This document shows, one piece after another, positions 1-8,378 of a DNA stretch of 64,000 nucleotides. A model generated the notes under the pieces. That model made no database searches and was not told the DNA's origin. It was given only the letters and a program-made list of their open reading frames with translations. Numbering within the stretch: position 1 is the stretch's first letter; the number at the start of each line of letters is the position of its first letter. The stretch lies in assembly GCF_014145675.1 (NCBI RefSeq), contig NZ_JACGZW010000001.1, forward strand, positions 620,001-684,000, in the 5' to 3' direction. Source of the stretch: Amycolatopsis dendrobii. Lineage in GTDB: Bacteria > Actinomycetota > Actinomycetes > Mycobacteriales > Pseudonocardiaceae. A program made the position numbers and the translations under genes.

Positions 1-2
1 GC

Positions 3-488
3 ACCGGGCTGTGCCGCGTCGACCGGCTCTGGATCGCCGGGCCGAAGAAGGGGCAGCTGGAACCGGTGCTGGAGAACCTGCCCGGCTATCCGGACAACAT
101 CAACCGGTCCTCCGACGGCAACTACTGGATGCCGTTGTGCGCCATGCGGACGCAGATGTCCGACCTGCTCGGCCGCTACCCGGCGGTGCGGCGGCGGATG
201 ACCCGCGAGGCGGCGGTCGACAACTGGGTGGTGCCGCAGCTCAACACCTCCTGCGCGATCAAGTTCAGCGACCGCGGCGAGATCCTCGCCGTGCTGTGGG
301 ACGAGACGATGGAGAACTACCCGATGGTGACCGCGGTGAAGGAACGCGACGGGCACCTGTACCTGTGCGGCGTCAGCAACAACCGGATCGGCAAGCTCGA
401 ACTCGACCCGAGCGAGGTCGGCGACCTCGACCCGGCCGCCGTGCCGGGTACCGCCGGGGTCCGCGAGGCCGCGGAGGCGCTGCGATGA
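3..488 (+). CDS. SMP-30/strictosidine synthase-like beta-propeller protein, 5' truncated
   Basis: The gene enters the window already open; the reading frame is uninterrupted from base 3 to the TGA at 486-488, so the N-terminus lies outside. The visible 161 residues contain the ENLPGYPDNINR stretch, which resembles the calcium-binding loop of strictosidine synthase-like (APMAP/SMP-30) six-bladed propellers, followed by a blade ending in a VSNNRIGKL strand. These proteins are usually lactonases or esterases of small molecules. The stop overlaps the start of the next propeller gene (ATGA), so the two are translationally coupled and in the same operon as an ABC ATPase. Substrate is unknown; the family call is good, the activity is not. 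Confidence 0.75.
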   Translation, partial: TGLCRVDRLWIAGPKKGQLEPVLENLPGYPDNINRSSDGNYWMPLCAMRTQMSDLLGRYPAVRRRMTREAAVDNWVVPQLNTSCAIKFSDRGEILAVLWDETMENYPMVTAVKERDGHLYLCGVSNNRIGKLELDPSEVGDLDPAAVPGTAGVREAAEALR

Positions 489-1543
489 GCCCGGTACTCG
501 ACACCGTCAAGGAATGGATCAATCCGAACTGGGGCCGCGCCCGGACGGTGCCCCCGATGGACACCGGACTGCGGCCGAACCTTCGGCTCGACGGCGCGGC
601 GGAGCTGCTGCCGGCGGGCGAGTACGAGCCGGACGACGTGGTCGTGACCGCCACGGGGTTGGTGTTCAGCAGCGGTAATCAGGTCTTCTCGGTGCGTGAG
701 GACGAGGTGGCGCGGCTGGCTTCGTTCGGCAGCCCGGTGACGGCGCTGACCGTGCGAGACGAGCAGATCGTCGTGGCAGTCGAAGGACGTGGCCTGGTCT
801 CGGTGGCGCGCTCGGGCGAAACCGAGGATCTGTGTACGGACGCACCGGTCACCGCCTGCGTGACTGCGCTCGCTACGGACGGCTCCGCGCTGCTGGCGAC
901 TGTCGGCTCGACCAAAGTCGCGGAGTGGCCCCGTGCACTGGTCACCGGCGACCGGTCCGGACTGCTCGTACGGGTCGACGGCGCGCAGGCCGAAGTGGTC
1001 GCGGAGCGCCTCGCGTGGCCGTCGGGCGTCGGCATCGCCGAGGACGAAGTGCTCCTGTCACTGAGCCTGGACCATCGCGTGGAAGCGCGATCCGCGCCGG
1101 GCAAGCGAGGCCGGGCGCTGGGCTCGAACCTGCCCGTCTATCCGGGACGGGTGCACGTGGGCGGGGACGGCTGGTGGTTCGCCGCGCCCTACATTCGCAA
1201 CCGGGTGACCGAGCTGCTGCTCGACGAACCCGCGCTGCTGGCCGAGATGACCGAGAAGATCAGCCCGGACGAATGGTTCGTGCCGCGGCTGCGGGCGGGC
1301 GACCCGTTCACCGACACGATGCAAATGGGCCAGCTGCGCGTGCTCGGCGTCGTCAAGAGCTGGGCTCCGGCCCGGTCCTGCGGGCTGGTGTTCCGGATGG
1401 ACCCGACCGGCCGCGTCGCCGAGAGCGCGCACGCGAGGGTCGACAGCCCCCGGCACGGGGTCACGGGCCTGACTGTCCACAACGGACATGTGGTCGCGGC
1501 GGCGCGCGGCGGCCGGAACCTGCTGCGGCTGGAGGACGCATGA
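485..1543 (+). CDS. SMP-30/strictosidine synthase-like beta-propeller protein
   Basis: 352 residues. ATG at 485 overlaps the preceding stop as ATGA, and its own TGA overlaps the next ATG the same way, so it sits in a tightly coupled operon. The body is a series of short beta-rich repeats (VVVTATGLVFSSGNQVF, LLVRVDGAQ, GLTVHNGHVVAAARGGRNL) typical of gluconolactonase/strictosidine synthase-like propellers. No signal peptide is visible, so it is probably cytoplasmic. It looks like a diverged paralogue of the upstream gene. With an ABC importer ATPase and an alcohol dehydrogenase following, a role in processing the imported substrate, for example lactone hydrolysis, is plausible but inferred. 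Conserved catalytic residues cannot be assigned by eye. Confidence 0.65.
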   Translation: MSPVLDTVKEWINPNWGRARTVPPMDTGLRPNLRLDGAAELLPAGEYEPDDVVVTATGLVFSSGNQVFSVREDEVARLASFGSPVTALTVRDEQIVVAVEGRGLVSVARSGETEDLCTDAPVTACVTALATDGSALLATVGSTKVAEWPRALVTGDRSGLLVRVDGAQAEVVAERLAWPSGVGIAEDEVLLSLSLDHRVEARSAPGKRGRALGSNLPVYPGRVHVGGDGWWFAAPYIRNRVTELLLDEPALLAEMTEKISPDEWFVPRLRAGDPFTDTMQMGQLRVLGVVKSWAPARSCGLVFRMDPTGRVAESAHARVDSPRHGVTGLTVHNGHVVAAARGGRNLLRLEDA

Positions 1544-3027
1544 GCACGGTGTTGCGGCTGACGAACATCAGCAAGCGCTACAGCGGAACGTACGCGCTCG
1601 ACGGCGTGGACTTCGACGTGCGGCCGGGCGAAATCCACGCCCTGCTCGGCGAGAACGGCGCCGGGAAGTCCACCATGGTCAAGATCGTCTCGGGAGCGGT
1701 CGCGCACGATTCGGGCACGCTGGAGGTCGACGGGGTCGCGCGGGCGTTCACCACGCCGCGTGAATCGGTCGAGGCCGGGGTGGCGATGGTGTACCAGGAG
1801 GGCTCGCTGGTCGAGTCGATGACCGTCGCGCAGAACCTGTTCATGGGCGACGAGAAGGTGTTCAACAATCTCGGGCACCTGAACGTCGTCGCGCGCGAAC
1901 TGCTGGAATCGCACAACTTCCACATCCGCCCGGACGTCGCCGCGGGCGCGCTGGGCGTCGGGCAGAAGCAGATGGTGGAGATCGCCCGCGCGGTGCACCG
2001 CAACGCGAAGCTGGTGATCCTGGACGAGCCGACGTCGTCGGTGACCCCGGAGGAACGGCTGCAGCTGTTCCTGTCGATGCAGCGGCTGAAAAAGCGCGGC
2101 ATCGGCGTCATTTTCATCACGCACATGCTGGACGAGGCGTTCGAGCAGGCGGACCGGATCACCGTGCTGCGCGACGGCGTGGTCCAAGGGACGCTGGCGC
2201 GGCCGGAGTTCAGCCGCGACCGCGTGGTCAAGATGATGGTCGGCCGCACTGTCGAGATGGGCCGGGTGGAGCCGAACCGCGCGCCCGAGCCGACGCCGAC
2301 GCTGCAGGTCGAGGACGTGACGTTGCTGCCGGTGGTGCGGAACATGGCGTTTTCCGCCTACGCCGGGGAAATCGTCGGAATCTACGGGCTGGTCGGCGCG
2401 GGGCGCAGCGAGACCGCGATGATCGTCAGCGGGATCATGAAACGGCGGCGGCTGCGCGGCGGCCGGGTGCGGCTCAACGGGGAGCCGGTGCGGTTCCGCA
2501 CGCCCCGGCAAGCCCGCAAGGCCGGGATCGTGTACATCACCGAGGACCGCAAGGCCTCCGGCTTCTTCAGCCACCTCACCATCGCCGACAACATCTACCT
2601 CGGGCACCTCTGCAGCGCGCGCCGGCTGCCGTTCTTCTTCCGGCCCGGTTCGCGCAAGTCGGTCGCGAAACGGTTCGTCGAACAGTTCCAGGTCCGGACG
2701 CTGCGGCCGACCAAGGCGACCGTCGAGGAGCTGAGCGGCGGGAACCAGCAGAAGATCGTGCTGGCCAAGGGCCTGACCCGGAAACCTCTCGTGGCGATCA
2801 TCGACGAGCCCACCCGGGGCGTGGACCTCGGCACGATCCCGGAGATCCACGCGATGATCCGGGCACTGGCCGACGACGGGGTCGCGGTCGTGGTGATCTC
2901 GTCGTACCTGCCGGAGATCCAGGCGCTGTCCGACCGCGTCCTGGTGGCGCGCGCGGGCAGCATCGCCGCGGAGTTCTCGCCGGAGGAAGCCGACGAGGAA
3001 AGCCTGATGTTCGCCGCAGTGCACTGA
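1540..3027 (+). CDS. Sugar-type ABC importer ATP-binding protein, two ABC domains
   Basis: 495 residues with the duplicated layout of RbsA/MglA/XylG. Domain 1 has Walker A GENGAGKST at 37-45, an atypical signature LGVGQKQMVEIARAV near 137 and Walker B VILDEPTSS near 160. Domain 2 has a degenerate P-loop GLVGAGRSETA, the canonical signature LSGGNQQKIVLAK near 397 and IIDEPTRGVDLG near 421. It energises import through a ring of two permeases with a periplasmic-type binding protein; those subunits are not in this window and presumably lie upstream. It overlaps the propeller gene by 4 bases and is followed 17 bases later by an alcohol dehydrogenase. The family usually handles pentoses, hexoses or AI-2, but the substrate here is unknown. 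Confidence 0.88.
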   Translation: MSTVLRLTNISKRYSGTYALDGVDFDVRPGEIHALLGENGAGKSTMVKIVSGAVAHDSGTLEVDGVARAFTTPRESVEAGVAMVYQEGSLVESMTVAQNLFMGDEKVFNNLGHLNVVARELLESHNFHIRPDVAAGALGVGQKQMVEIARAVHRNAKLVILDEPTSSVTPEERLQLFLSMQRLKKRGIGVIFITHMLDEAFEQADRITVLRDGVVQGTLARPEFSRDRVVKMMVGRTVEMGRVEPNRAPEPTPTLQVEDVTLLPVVRNMAFSAYAGEIVGIYGLVGAGRSETAMIVSGIMKRRRLRGGRVRLNGEPVRFRTPRQARKAGIVYITEDRKASGFFSHLTIADNIYLGHLCSARRLPFFFRPGSRKSVAKRFVEQFQVRTLRPTKATVEELSGGNQQKIVLAKGLTRKPLVAIIDEPTRGVDLGTIPEIHAMIRALADDGVAVVVISSYLPEIQALSDRVLVARAGSIAAEFSPEEADEESLMFAAVH

Positions 3028-3044
3028 AAAGGACGGAAAAACTC

Positions 3045-4094
3045 ATGCGCGGAGTCATTTTCAAGGGCGACCGGGTGCTCGAAATCCAGGAGTTCGCCGA
3101 CCCCGAACCGGGGCCGGACGAGGTGGTGCTGGAGATGAAGGCGTCCGGCATGTGCGGCAGCGACCTGCACTTCTACCGGGCGCCGGCCGGACAGGCGCTG
3201 GCCGCGTTCGGGATGACCGGCGACGACGCCGGGTTCATCGGCGGGCACGAGCCGTGCGGCATCGTCGCCGCGCTCGGCACGGCGGTCGACCCCCGGGCGG
3301 TGCGGGTGGGGGACCGGATGATGGTCCACCACTACGACGGCTGCGGGTTCTGCGACCTGTGCCGGACCGGCTGGCCGCAGATGTGCGAACGCGGCAACGT
3401 CATCTACGGCGCGACCGCGCACGGCGGCCACGCGGATTACCTCAAGGTGCCCGCGCGGACGCTCGTGCCGTTGCCGGACGAGCTGAGTTTCGCCGCCGGG
3501 GCCGCGATTTCGTGCGGCACCGGCACCGCCTACGGCGCGCTGACCCGGCTTGACGTCAACGCGCGCGACACGCTGGCAGTCTTCGGCCAAGGCCCGGTCG
3601 GTCAGGCCGCGGTGCAGCTCGCCGCGGCGATGGGCGCCGAGGTGATCGCGGTGGACATCGCCGCGGAACGCGTGGCGCGGGCGAAGGACTTCGGTGCGGC
3701 GCACGCGATCGACTCGACGTCGGTCGATCCGGTCGAAGCGATCCGGGAACTGACCGGCGGCAAGGGCGTGACCAAGGCGCTCGACTGCTCCGGCGCTCCG
3801 CCCGCCCGGGCCGCGGCCGTGAAGTCGGCGGCGAAGTGGGGCTCGGTGGCGTTTGTCGGCGAGGGTTCGACGGTGACGCTCGACGTCAGCCCGGACCTGA
3901 TCCGCAAGCAGCTGACGGTGGTCGGCTCGTACACGTTCTCGCCGGTCGGCCAGGCGGATTGCGCCCGGTTCATCGCCCGGCACGGGGTCGAGGCGGACCG
4001 GGTCTTCACCGACCGCTGGCGGCTGGACGACGCGGTCGAGGCCTACACGGCGTTCGACAAGCAGACCGGCGGCAAGGCAGTCATCGAGTTCTGA
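3045..4094 (+). CDS. Zinc-dependent alcohol dehydrogenase (MDR family)
   Basis: 349 residues, the usual length for a medium-chain dehydrogenase. Catalytic zinc ligands are visible as C37 (GMCGSD) and H68/E69 (GGHEPCG). The structural zinc loop has four cysteines at 100, 103, 106 and 114 (CGFCDLCRTGWPQMC). A Rossmann motif FGQGPVGQAAVQLAA with AEVIAVDI follows near residue 180, and the acidic end of the second strand suggests NAD(H) rather than NADP. It most likely oxidises a secondary alcohol or polyol, like sorbitol or threonine dehydrogenase. It is the last gene of the propeller/ABC operon; a hairpin directly behind it ends the transcript. An AAGGACGG ribosome-binding site precedes the ATG. 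Confidence 0.85.
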   Translation: MRGVIFKGDRVLEIQEFADPEPGPDEVVLEMKASGMCGSDLHFYRAPAGQALAAFGMTGDDAGFIGGHEPCGIVAALGTAVDPRAVRVGDRMMVHHYDGCGFCDLCRTGWPQMCERGNVIYGATAHGGHADYLKVPARTLVPLPDELSFAAGAAISCGTGTAYGALTRLDVNARDTLAVFGQGPVGQAAVQLAAAMGAEVIAVDIAAERVARAKDFGAAHAIDSTSVDPVEAIRELTGGKGVTKALDCSGAPPARAAAVKSAAKWGSVAFVGEGSTVTLDVSPDLIRKQLTVVGSYTFSPVGQADCARFIARHGVEADRVFTDRWRLDDAVEAYTAFDKQTGGKAVIEF

Positions 4095-4107
4095 TTCGCG
4101 GCAGCGG

Positions 4108-4148
4108 AAAAGCGCCGACGGGATCTTCCGGACCCGTCGGCGCTTTTT
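4108..4148. terminator. Bidirectional hairpin terminator
   Basis: A 15-base perfect stem (AAAAGCGCCGACGGG at 4108-4122 and its complement at 4133-4147) with a 10-base loop is flanked by A and T runs on both sides. It separates the convergent alcohol dehydrogenase (+) and MmgE/PrpD (-) genes and could act in both directions. Confidence 0.9.
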
Positions 4149-4155
4149 CGTCGGT

Positions 4156-5550
4156 TCAGACCCGCAGCAGCTTGGCGAACTCGGCGGCCGGCTGGTCGAG
4201 ATCGCCGTCCTTGATCGCGCGCAGCAGCTCGGCGCGCCGGTCCTCGGTGAGCGCGGAGGACAGCACGTCGTGGAACTTCGCGTCCAGATCCGCCTGCGAC
4301 ATCGGGTTTTCCGCGGTGCCGATCGGGTTGTCCACGAACAGGTGCTCGGTCCGGCCGTCCTGATAGGTCACCGTCAGGTCCGCGACCCAGCGTCCGGGGT
4401 ACTGCTCGTCGAGGTCCGGCCGCACCTCGATCTTCACCTTCCTGGCCAGCGCGGCGACGTCGCTGTCCTCGCCGAGGTCCAGCTGCCCGGCCAGATAAGC
4501 CTGATGCGTCGAGAACCCGTTGCCGCGGCCCAGCATCGACAGCGCGAACTGGAACGGCAGGCTGTACTGGAGGTGTTCGATGATCTTCGGCGCGTACGCG
4601 TTGCGGTTCTGGTTGCCGATCACCACGTCGCCGCCGGTCTGGATGCCCAGCAGCACCGATTCGACCTGATCCGGCTTCCCGGTCAGCTGCCGCGCGCCGT
4701 CGATGTAGGCGTGGTTGATCCCGCAGCAGCAGTAGGGCTTGAGCCAGATGCGGGAGATCTCGAAGGTCTGGCCGAGCCCGAACGCACCGGCTGCTTCGTC
4801 GCCGACTTCCCGCCCCGCGAACGCCCGGAAGAAGCCCTTGCCGCCGGTCAAGAACGTGGTCGGGCCGGTGATGCCCGCACCGGCGAGTTCCGCGGCGCGG
4901 ATGCCGCCCCGGGTCCCGATGCCGGAGTGCACGCGCTTGATCGAGCCACCGCCGGAGGTGTACTCGGTGGTCCCCGAGGCGTGGCTGAGCGCGATCGAGA
5001 GCGCGTGCCCGGTGGTCTCCAGGTCGAATCCGCGCAGTTTGGCGACCACCGCGGCGGCGCCGAAGGTCGAGAGCAGCCCGTGCGGATGGAACCCGCGCAC
5101 GAGGAGGTCCGGGTTTGCCAGCGTGCCGATCCGGGTGTAGACCTCGTATCCCGCGACGACGGCGGTCAGCACGTCGCGCATGTCCGCGCCGAGTTCTTCG
5201 CCGACGGCCAGCGCCGCGGAGACCACGCAGCTGCCCGGGTGCGCGGAGCTGGCGCGGTGCGCGTCGTCGTATTCGAAGCCGTGGCCGAAGGTCGCGTTGA
5301 CGAACGCCGCGTCGGCCGCGCTCATCGCGTCGCCGCTCGCGACGACGTGCGCCGTGCCGGGGGCGTGGGACGCGCGGGTCACGTCGAGCACGGCTTGGCT
5401 CCACGGCAATGCCGCACTGCCCACCTGCAAGGCGAGCTGGTCCTGCAGCAGCCGGCGGGCCCCGGCGAGGGCTTCGGCCGGGATCGCGTCGAAGGTCAGG
5501 TCGGTCACGAGCCGGGCGGCGGCTTCTTCGACGGGGGAGAAGGTGCTCAC
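4156..5550 (-). CDS. MmgE/PrpD family protein
   Basis: 464 residues from GTG at 5550. Family hallmarks are visible: the N-terminal helical domain, the FGHGFEYDDAHR loop carrying the conserved D-D-x-H and the GSCVVSAALAVGEELGA helix; the central KRVHSGIGTRGGIRAAELA (K/R basic cluster) and GITGPTTFLTGGKGFF. The family contains 2-methylcitrate dehydratase, cis-aconitate decarboxylase and iminodisuccinate epimerase, so substrate assignment is not possible from sequence alone. It lies 12 bases downstream of an aldehyde dehydrogenase on the same strand, surely co-transcribed, and belongs to the CoA-linked carboxylate cluster to the right. Given the lyase and hydratase neighbours, a C5/C6 di- or tricarboxylate substrate is plausible (inference). 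Confidence 0.85.
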   Translation of the reverse strand: MSTFSPVEEAAARLVTDLTFDAIPAEALAGARRLLQDQLALQVGSAALPWSQAVLDVTRASHAPGTAHVVASGDAMSAADAAFVNATFGHGFEYDDAHRASSAHPGSCVVSAALAVGEELGADMRDVLTAVVAGYEVYTRIGTLANPDLLVRGFHPHGLLSTFGAAAVVAKLRGFDLETTGHALSIALSHASGTTEYTSGGGSIKRVHSGIGTRGGIRAAELAGAGITGPTTFLTGGKGFFRAFAGREVGDEAAGAFGLGQTFEISRIWLKPYCCCGINHAYIDGARQLTGKPDQVESVLLGIQTGGDVVIGNQNRNAYAPKIIEHLQYSLPFQFALSMLGRGNGFSTHQAYLAGQLDLGEDSDVAALARKVKIEVRPDLDEQYPGRWVADLTVTYQDGRTEHLFVDNPIGTAENPMSQADLDAKFHDVLSSALTEDRRAELLRAIKDGDLDQPAAEFAKLLRV

Positions 5551-5562
5551 AGAAATTGCCTT

Positions 5563-7026
5563 TCAGGAGAGGGGCAGGCCGTAGGACTTGAGCTCGACGT
5601 AGGCGTCGAAGCCCTCGGGGCCCGCCTCGCGGCCGATGCCGCTGTTCTTGAAGCCGCCGATCGGCGCGGTGAAACCGACCGGGTTGCCGTTGACCTCGAC
5701 CGTGCCGGTGCGGATGTGCCGGGCCACGGCCAGCGCGTGTTCGGGATCGGCGGAGAACACCGACCCGTTGAGGCCGTAGTCGGAGTTGTTGGCGATGGCG
5801 ATCGCCTCGTCCTCGGTGTCGAAGGTGTGCACGGTGAGCACCGGGCCGAAGATCTCCTCCTGGGCGATCTTCGCGTCCGGGTCGACGTCGGCGAAAACGG
5901 TGGGGGAGACGTACCAGCCGCGCTCCAGCCCGTCCGGCCGGCCGCCGCCGACGAGCAGCGACGCGCCGGAGGCTTTGCCGTCGGCCAGATAGCCCTCGAC
6001 GCGGGTGCGCTGGGCCGCGCTGGCGAGCGGGCCGATCTCGGTCGCCGGGTCGAACGGATCGCCGACCGGCATCGACCCGATCAAGTCGATCAGCCGGTCG
6101 TGCAGTTCGTCCCGGCGCGAGCGAGCGACGACGATCCGCGTCTTGTTGCTGCACACCTGGCCGGTGTTGCGCAGCGACACGGCGCGCACCGCGGCGATCG
6201 CGGCGTCCAGGTCGGCGTCGTCGAGCAGTACCGCCGCGGACTTGCCGCCGAGTTCGAGCGTGCAGCGCCGCAGGTCTTCCCCGCACAGCGCGCCGATCCG
6301 GCGTCCGGCCGCGGTGGAACCGGTGAACGACACCTTGTCCACGCCGCGGTGCCGGACCAGGTACTCGCTGACTTCCCGCCCCGCCGGAACGATGTTGACC
6401 ACCCCGTCGGGCAGCCCGCTCTTTTCCAGCAGGTGGCCCAGCAGATACGCGTCGAGCGGGGTTTCCGGGGACGGTTTGAGCACCATCGTGCAGCCGGCCA
6501 GCAGCGCGGGGGCCAGCTTGATCATCGTGATCAGCAGCGGCGCGTTCCACGGCACGATCGCGGCGACCACGCCGACCGGCTCGCGCGTGACGAGGGCGTG
6601 CCCGGTCGCCGACCGCCGGGTGTCCTGCCACGGGTAGTCCGGCGCGAGGCCGAGGAACGCGTCGAGCAGCAGCCGGGGGCCGATCGCCTGCATCTTGGTC
6701 GAGAGCGTGATCGGGCAGCCCATCTCGGCGCTCACCAGGTGCGCGATGTCGGTTTCGTGCTCGGCGAGCGCGGCGCTGAGCTTGCGCAGGACCGCGATCC
6801 GTTCTTCGAGCGGCATCCGGGGCCAGGGACCGCGGTCGAACGCGTCCCGCGCGGCGGCGACGGCGGTGTCGATGTCCGCCTCGGCGCCCTGTGCGACCCG
6901 GGCCACCACCTCCTCGGTCGAAGGCGAGATCACCTCCAAGACCTGGCCGGACGCGGGCGTGGCCCACCTGCCGCCGAGGAAGAGCTTGTCGTAGTGGCCT
7001 TGCCACAGCGGGAGTTGCGCGGGCAT
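5563..7026 (-). CDS. Aldehyde dehydrogenase family protein
   Basis: 487 residues, ATG at 7026. Catalytic elements: Asn161 in VPWN, the NAD-binding FTGSTAAGRRI, Glu258 in LELGGK and the nucleophile Cys292 in NTGQVCSNKTR, where SNKTR replaces the more usual TAGTR. It oxidises an aldehyde to an acid with NAD(P)+. It is the first gene of a two-gene minus-strand operon with the MmgE/PrpD gene. Its start faces the family III CoA-transferase across a 162-base divergent intergenic region holding two copies of an AT-rich operator-like motif, so it is probably co-regulated with the rest of the carboxylate cluster. Confidence 0.9.
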   Translation of the reverse strand: MPAQLPLWQGHYDKLFLGGRWATPASGQVLEVISPSTEEVVARVAQGAEADIDTAVAAARDAFDRGPWPRMPLEERIAVLRKLSAALAEHETDIAHLVSAEMGCPITLSTKMQAIGPRLLLDAFLGLAPDYPWQDTRRSATGHALVTREPVGVVAAIVPWNAPLLITMIKLAPALLAGCTMVLKPSPETPLDAYLLGHLLEKSGLPDGVVNIVPAGREVSEYLVRHRGVDKVSFTGSTAAGRRIGALCGEDLRRCTLELGGKSAAVLLDDADLDAAIAAVRAVSLRNTGQVCSNKTRIVVARSRRDELHDRLIDLIGSMPVGDPFDPATEIGPLASAAQRTRVEGYLADGKASGASLLVGGGRPDGLERGWYVSPTVFADVDPDAKIAQEEIFGPVLTVHTFDTEDEAIAIANNSDYGLNGSVFSADPEHALAVARHIRTGTVEVNGNPVGFTAPIGGFKNSGIGREAGPEGFDAYVELKSYGLPLS

Positions 7027-7070
7027 CAGGGCACGCTCCTAGGTTGTCCGGGGAAGCCTCAATCAAGCAT

Positions 7071-7090
7071 ACGTAATATAAAATATCTAG
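7071..7090. promoter_or_regulatory. AT-rich operator-like motif, copy 1
   Basis: ACGTAATATAAAATATCTAG lies 45 bases upstream of the aldehyde dehydrogenase start in a very GC-rich context. It shares the AATATAAAATAT core with copy 2 at 7138-7158 and with related sites elsewhere in the cluster. Likely a transcription-factor site; the GntR(FCD) protein at 9413-10123 is the best candidate binder (inference). Confidence 0.6.
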
Positions 7091-7137
7091 ACCAGGCTTC
7101 GATGGGCTCCGCTCGCCGGGTTGACGAGACGTCCGCC

Positions 7138-7158
7138 AGATAATATAAAATATTATCT
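7138..7158. promoter_or_regulatory. AT-rich operator-like palindrome, copy 2
   Basis: A perfect inverted repeat: AGATAATAT, a three-base AAA spacer, then ATATTATCT. It lies 30 bases upstream of the CoA-transferase start. This is the most symmetric member of the motif family, and the dyad fits a dimeric winged-helix regulator. Confidence 0.7.
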
Positions 7159-7188
7159 AAGCCACCCCCTGGAGCGAAGGCGGGCGAC

Positions 7189-8358
7189 ATGCAGCACAAG
7201 CCACTCGACGGCATCCGGATCCTGGAGATCGGGGGCTACATCTCGCTCCCGTTCGGGACCTCGATGCTGTGCGGCCTCGGCGCGGAGGTCGTGAAGGTGG
7301 AGAAGCCGGTCTTCGGCGAGGACTTCCGGCGGCGGATGAACGAGGAGAGCCCGTACTTCCGCCAGTACAACGCGGGCAAGCGCAGCCTGTCGGTCGACCT
7401 CAAGACGGCCGAGGGGGTCGATCTGGTCAAGGCGCTGGTGCCCCGTTTCGACGTGGTGCTGGAGAACCTCCGCCCGGGCAAACTGGCCGCGATGGGCCTC
7501 GGCCCGGAGGAATGCCGGGCGCTGCGGCCGGACCTGGTCTACGGCTCGGTCACCGGATTCGGCTCCACCGGGCCGCTGGCCGACCGGCCCGCCTACGACA
7601 CGATCGGGCACGCGTTCGGCGGGCTGTACTCGCTGTTCGGCGACGAAGGGCGGCCGCAGCTGGCGGGCGGGCTGAGCGCGGACCTGGTCACCGGGCTGAC
7701 GACGGCGGCGGGCGTGCTGGCCGCGCTCGTCGGACGGCTCAAGACCGGCCAGCCGCAGCGGGTGGAGACCTCGATCATGGAAGCGGTCAGCGTCCTCACC
7801 GCCGACGGCATCACCCAGGCCTTCGAGCTCGGCCACGATCCCAGCCGCACCAGCAGGCATCCGCAGGCGCAGAACTTCTGCGTGCCGACCTCGACCGGCG
7901 AGTATCTCGCGGTGCACTTGTCGTCGTCGCAGAAATTCTGGCAATCGCTGTGCCGCGCGCTGGAGCGCACGGATCTGCTGGAGGATCCGCGTTTCGCCGA
8001 ATACCGGCCGCGCGAGGCGAACTACTTCGAGCTGGTGCCGATCGTCGAGGCGGAGTTCGCGCGCAAGCCCAAGGAGCACTGGGAGCGCGTGCTGACCGAG
8101 CACGACGTGCCGTTCGCTCCGGTGCTGTCCATGACCGGCTACCTCGGCCATCCGCAGATGCGGCACCTGGAGATCGCCGACCACCAGCCGGACGGCCTCG
8201 CGCTGCTCCGCCCGCCGTGGACGTTCGACGGTGCGCGCCCGGACCGCTCTCCTGTCGCGCCGAAGGTGGGCGCCGACTCCCGTGCGGTCGCCAGCGAGGT
8301 GCTGGCGGCCGAAGACGTCGAAAAGCTGTTCGCGACCGGCGTCCTGTACGAATCCTGA
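7189..8358 (+). CDS. CaiB/BaiF (family III) CoA-transferase
   Basis: 389 residues. The N-terminus LDGIRILEIGGYISLPFGT and GAEVVKVEKP are the family III nucleotide/CoA-binding signature. The nucleophilic aspartate is Asp137 in RPAYDTIGHAFGG, and the STGPLADRPAYD context matches true transferases rather than racemases. The enzyme moves CoA between carboxylates, here probably from succinyl-CoA or acetyl-CoA to the pathway acid. It is divergent from the aldehyde dehydrogenase and precedes a CitE/HpcH-like lyase by 20 bases in the same operon, an arrangement recalling itaconate/citramalate CoA-transferase with citramalyl-CoA lyase. The exact acid is not determinable. Confidence 0.88.
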   Translation: MQHKPLDGIRILEIGGYISLPFGTSMLCGLGAEVVKVEKPVFGEDFRRRMNEESPYFRQYNAGKRSLSVDLKTAEGVDLVKALVPRFDVVLENLRPGKLAAMGLGPEECRALRPDLVYGSVTGFGSTGPLADRPAYDTIGHAFGGLYSLFGDEGRPQLAGGLSADLVTGLTTAAGVLAALVGRLKTGQPQRVETSIMEAVSVLTADGITQAFELGHDPSRTSRHPQAQNFCVPTSTGEYLAVHLSSSQKFWQSLCRALERTDLLEDPRFAEYRPREANYFELVPIVEAEFARKPKEHWERVLTEHDVPFAPVLSMTGYLGHPQMRHLEIADHQPDGLALLRPPWTFDGARPDRSPVAPKVGADSRAVASEVLAAEDVEKLFATGVLYES

Positions 8359-8378
8359 CCGATCACTGGAGAACTTCG

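Noticed and set aside
4270..7143. Very long open frame (957 residues) on the plus strand opposite the aldehyde dehydrogenase and MmgE/PrpD genes
   Set aside because: Shadow of high-GC coding on the other strand; composition is Arg/Gly/Ala/Val-rich without recognisable domains.
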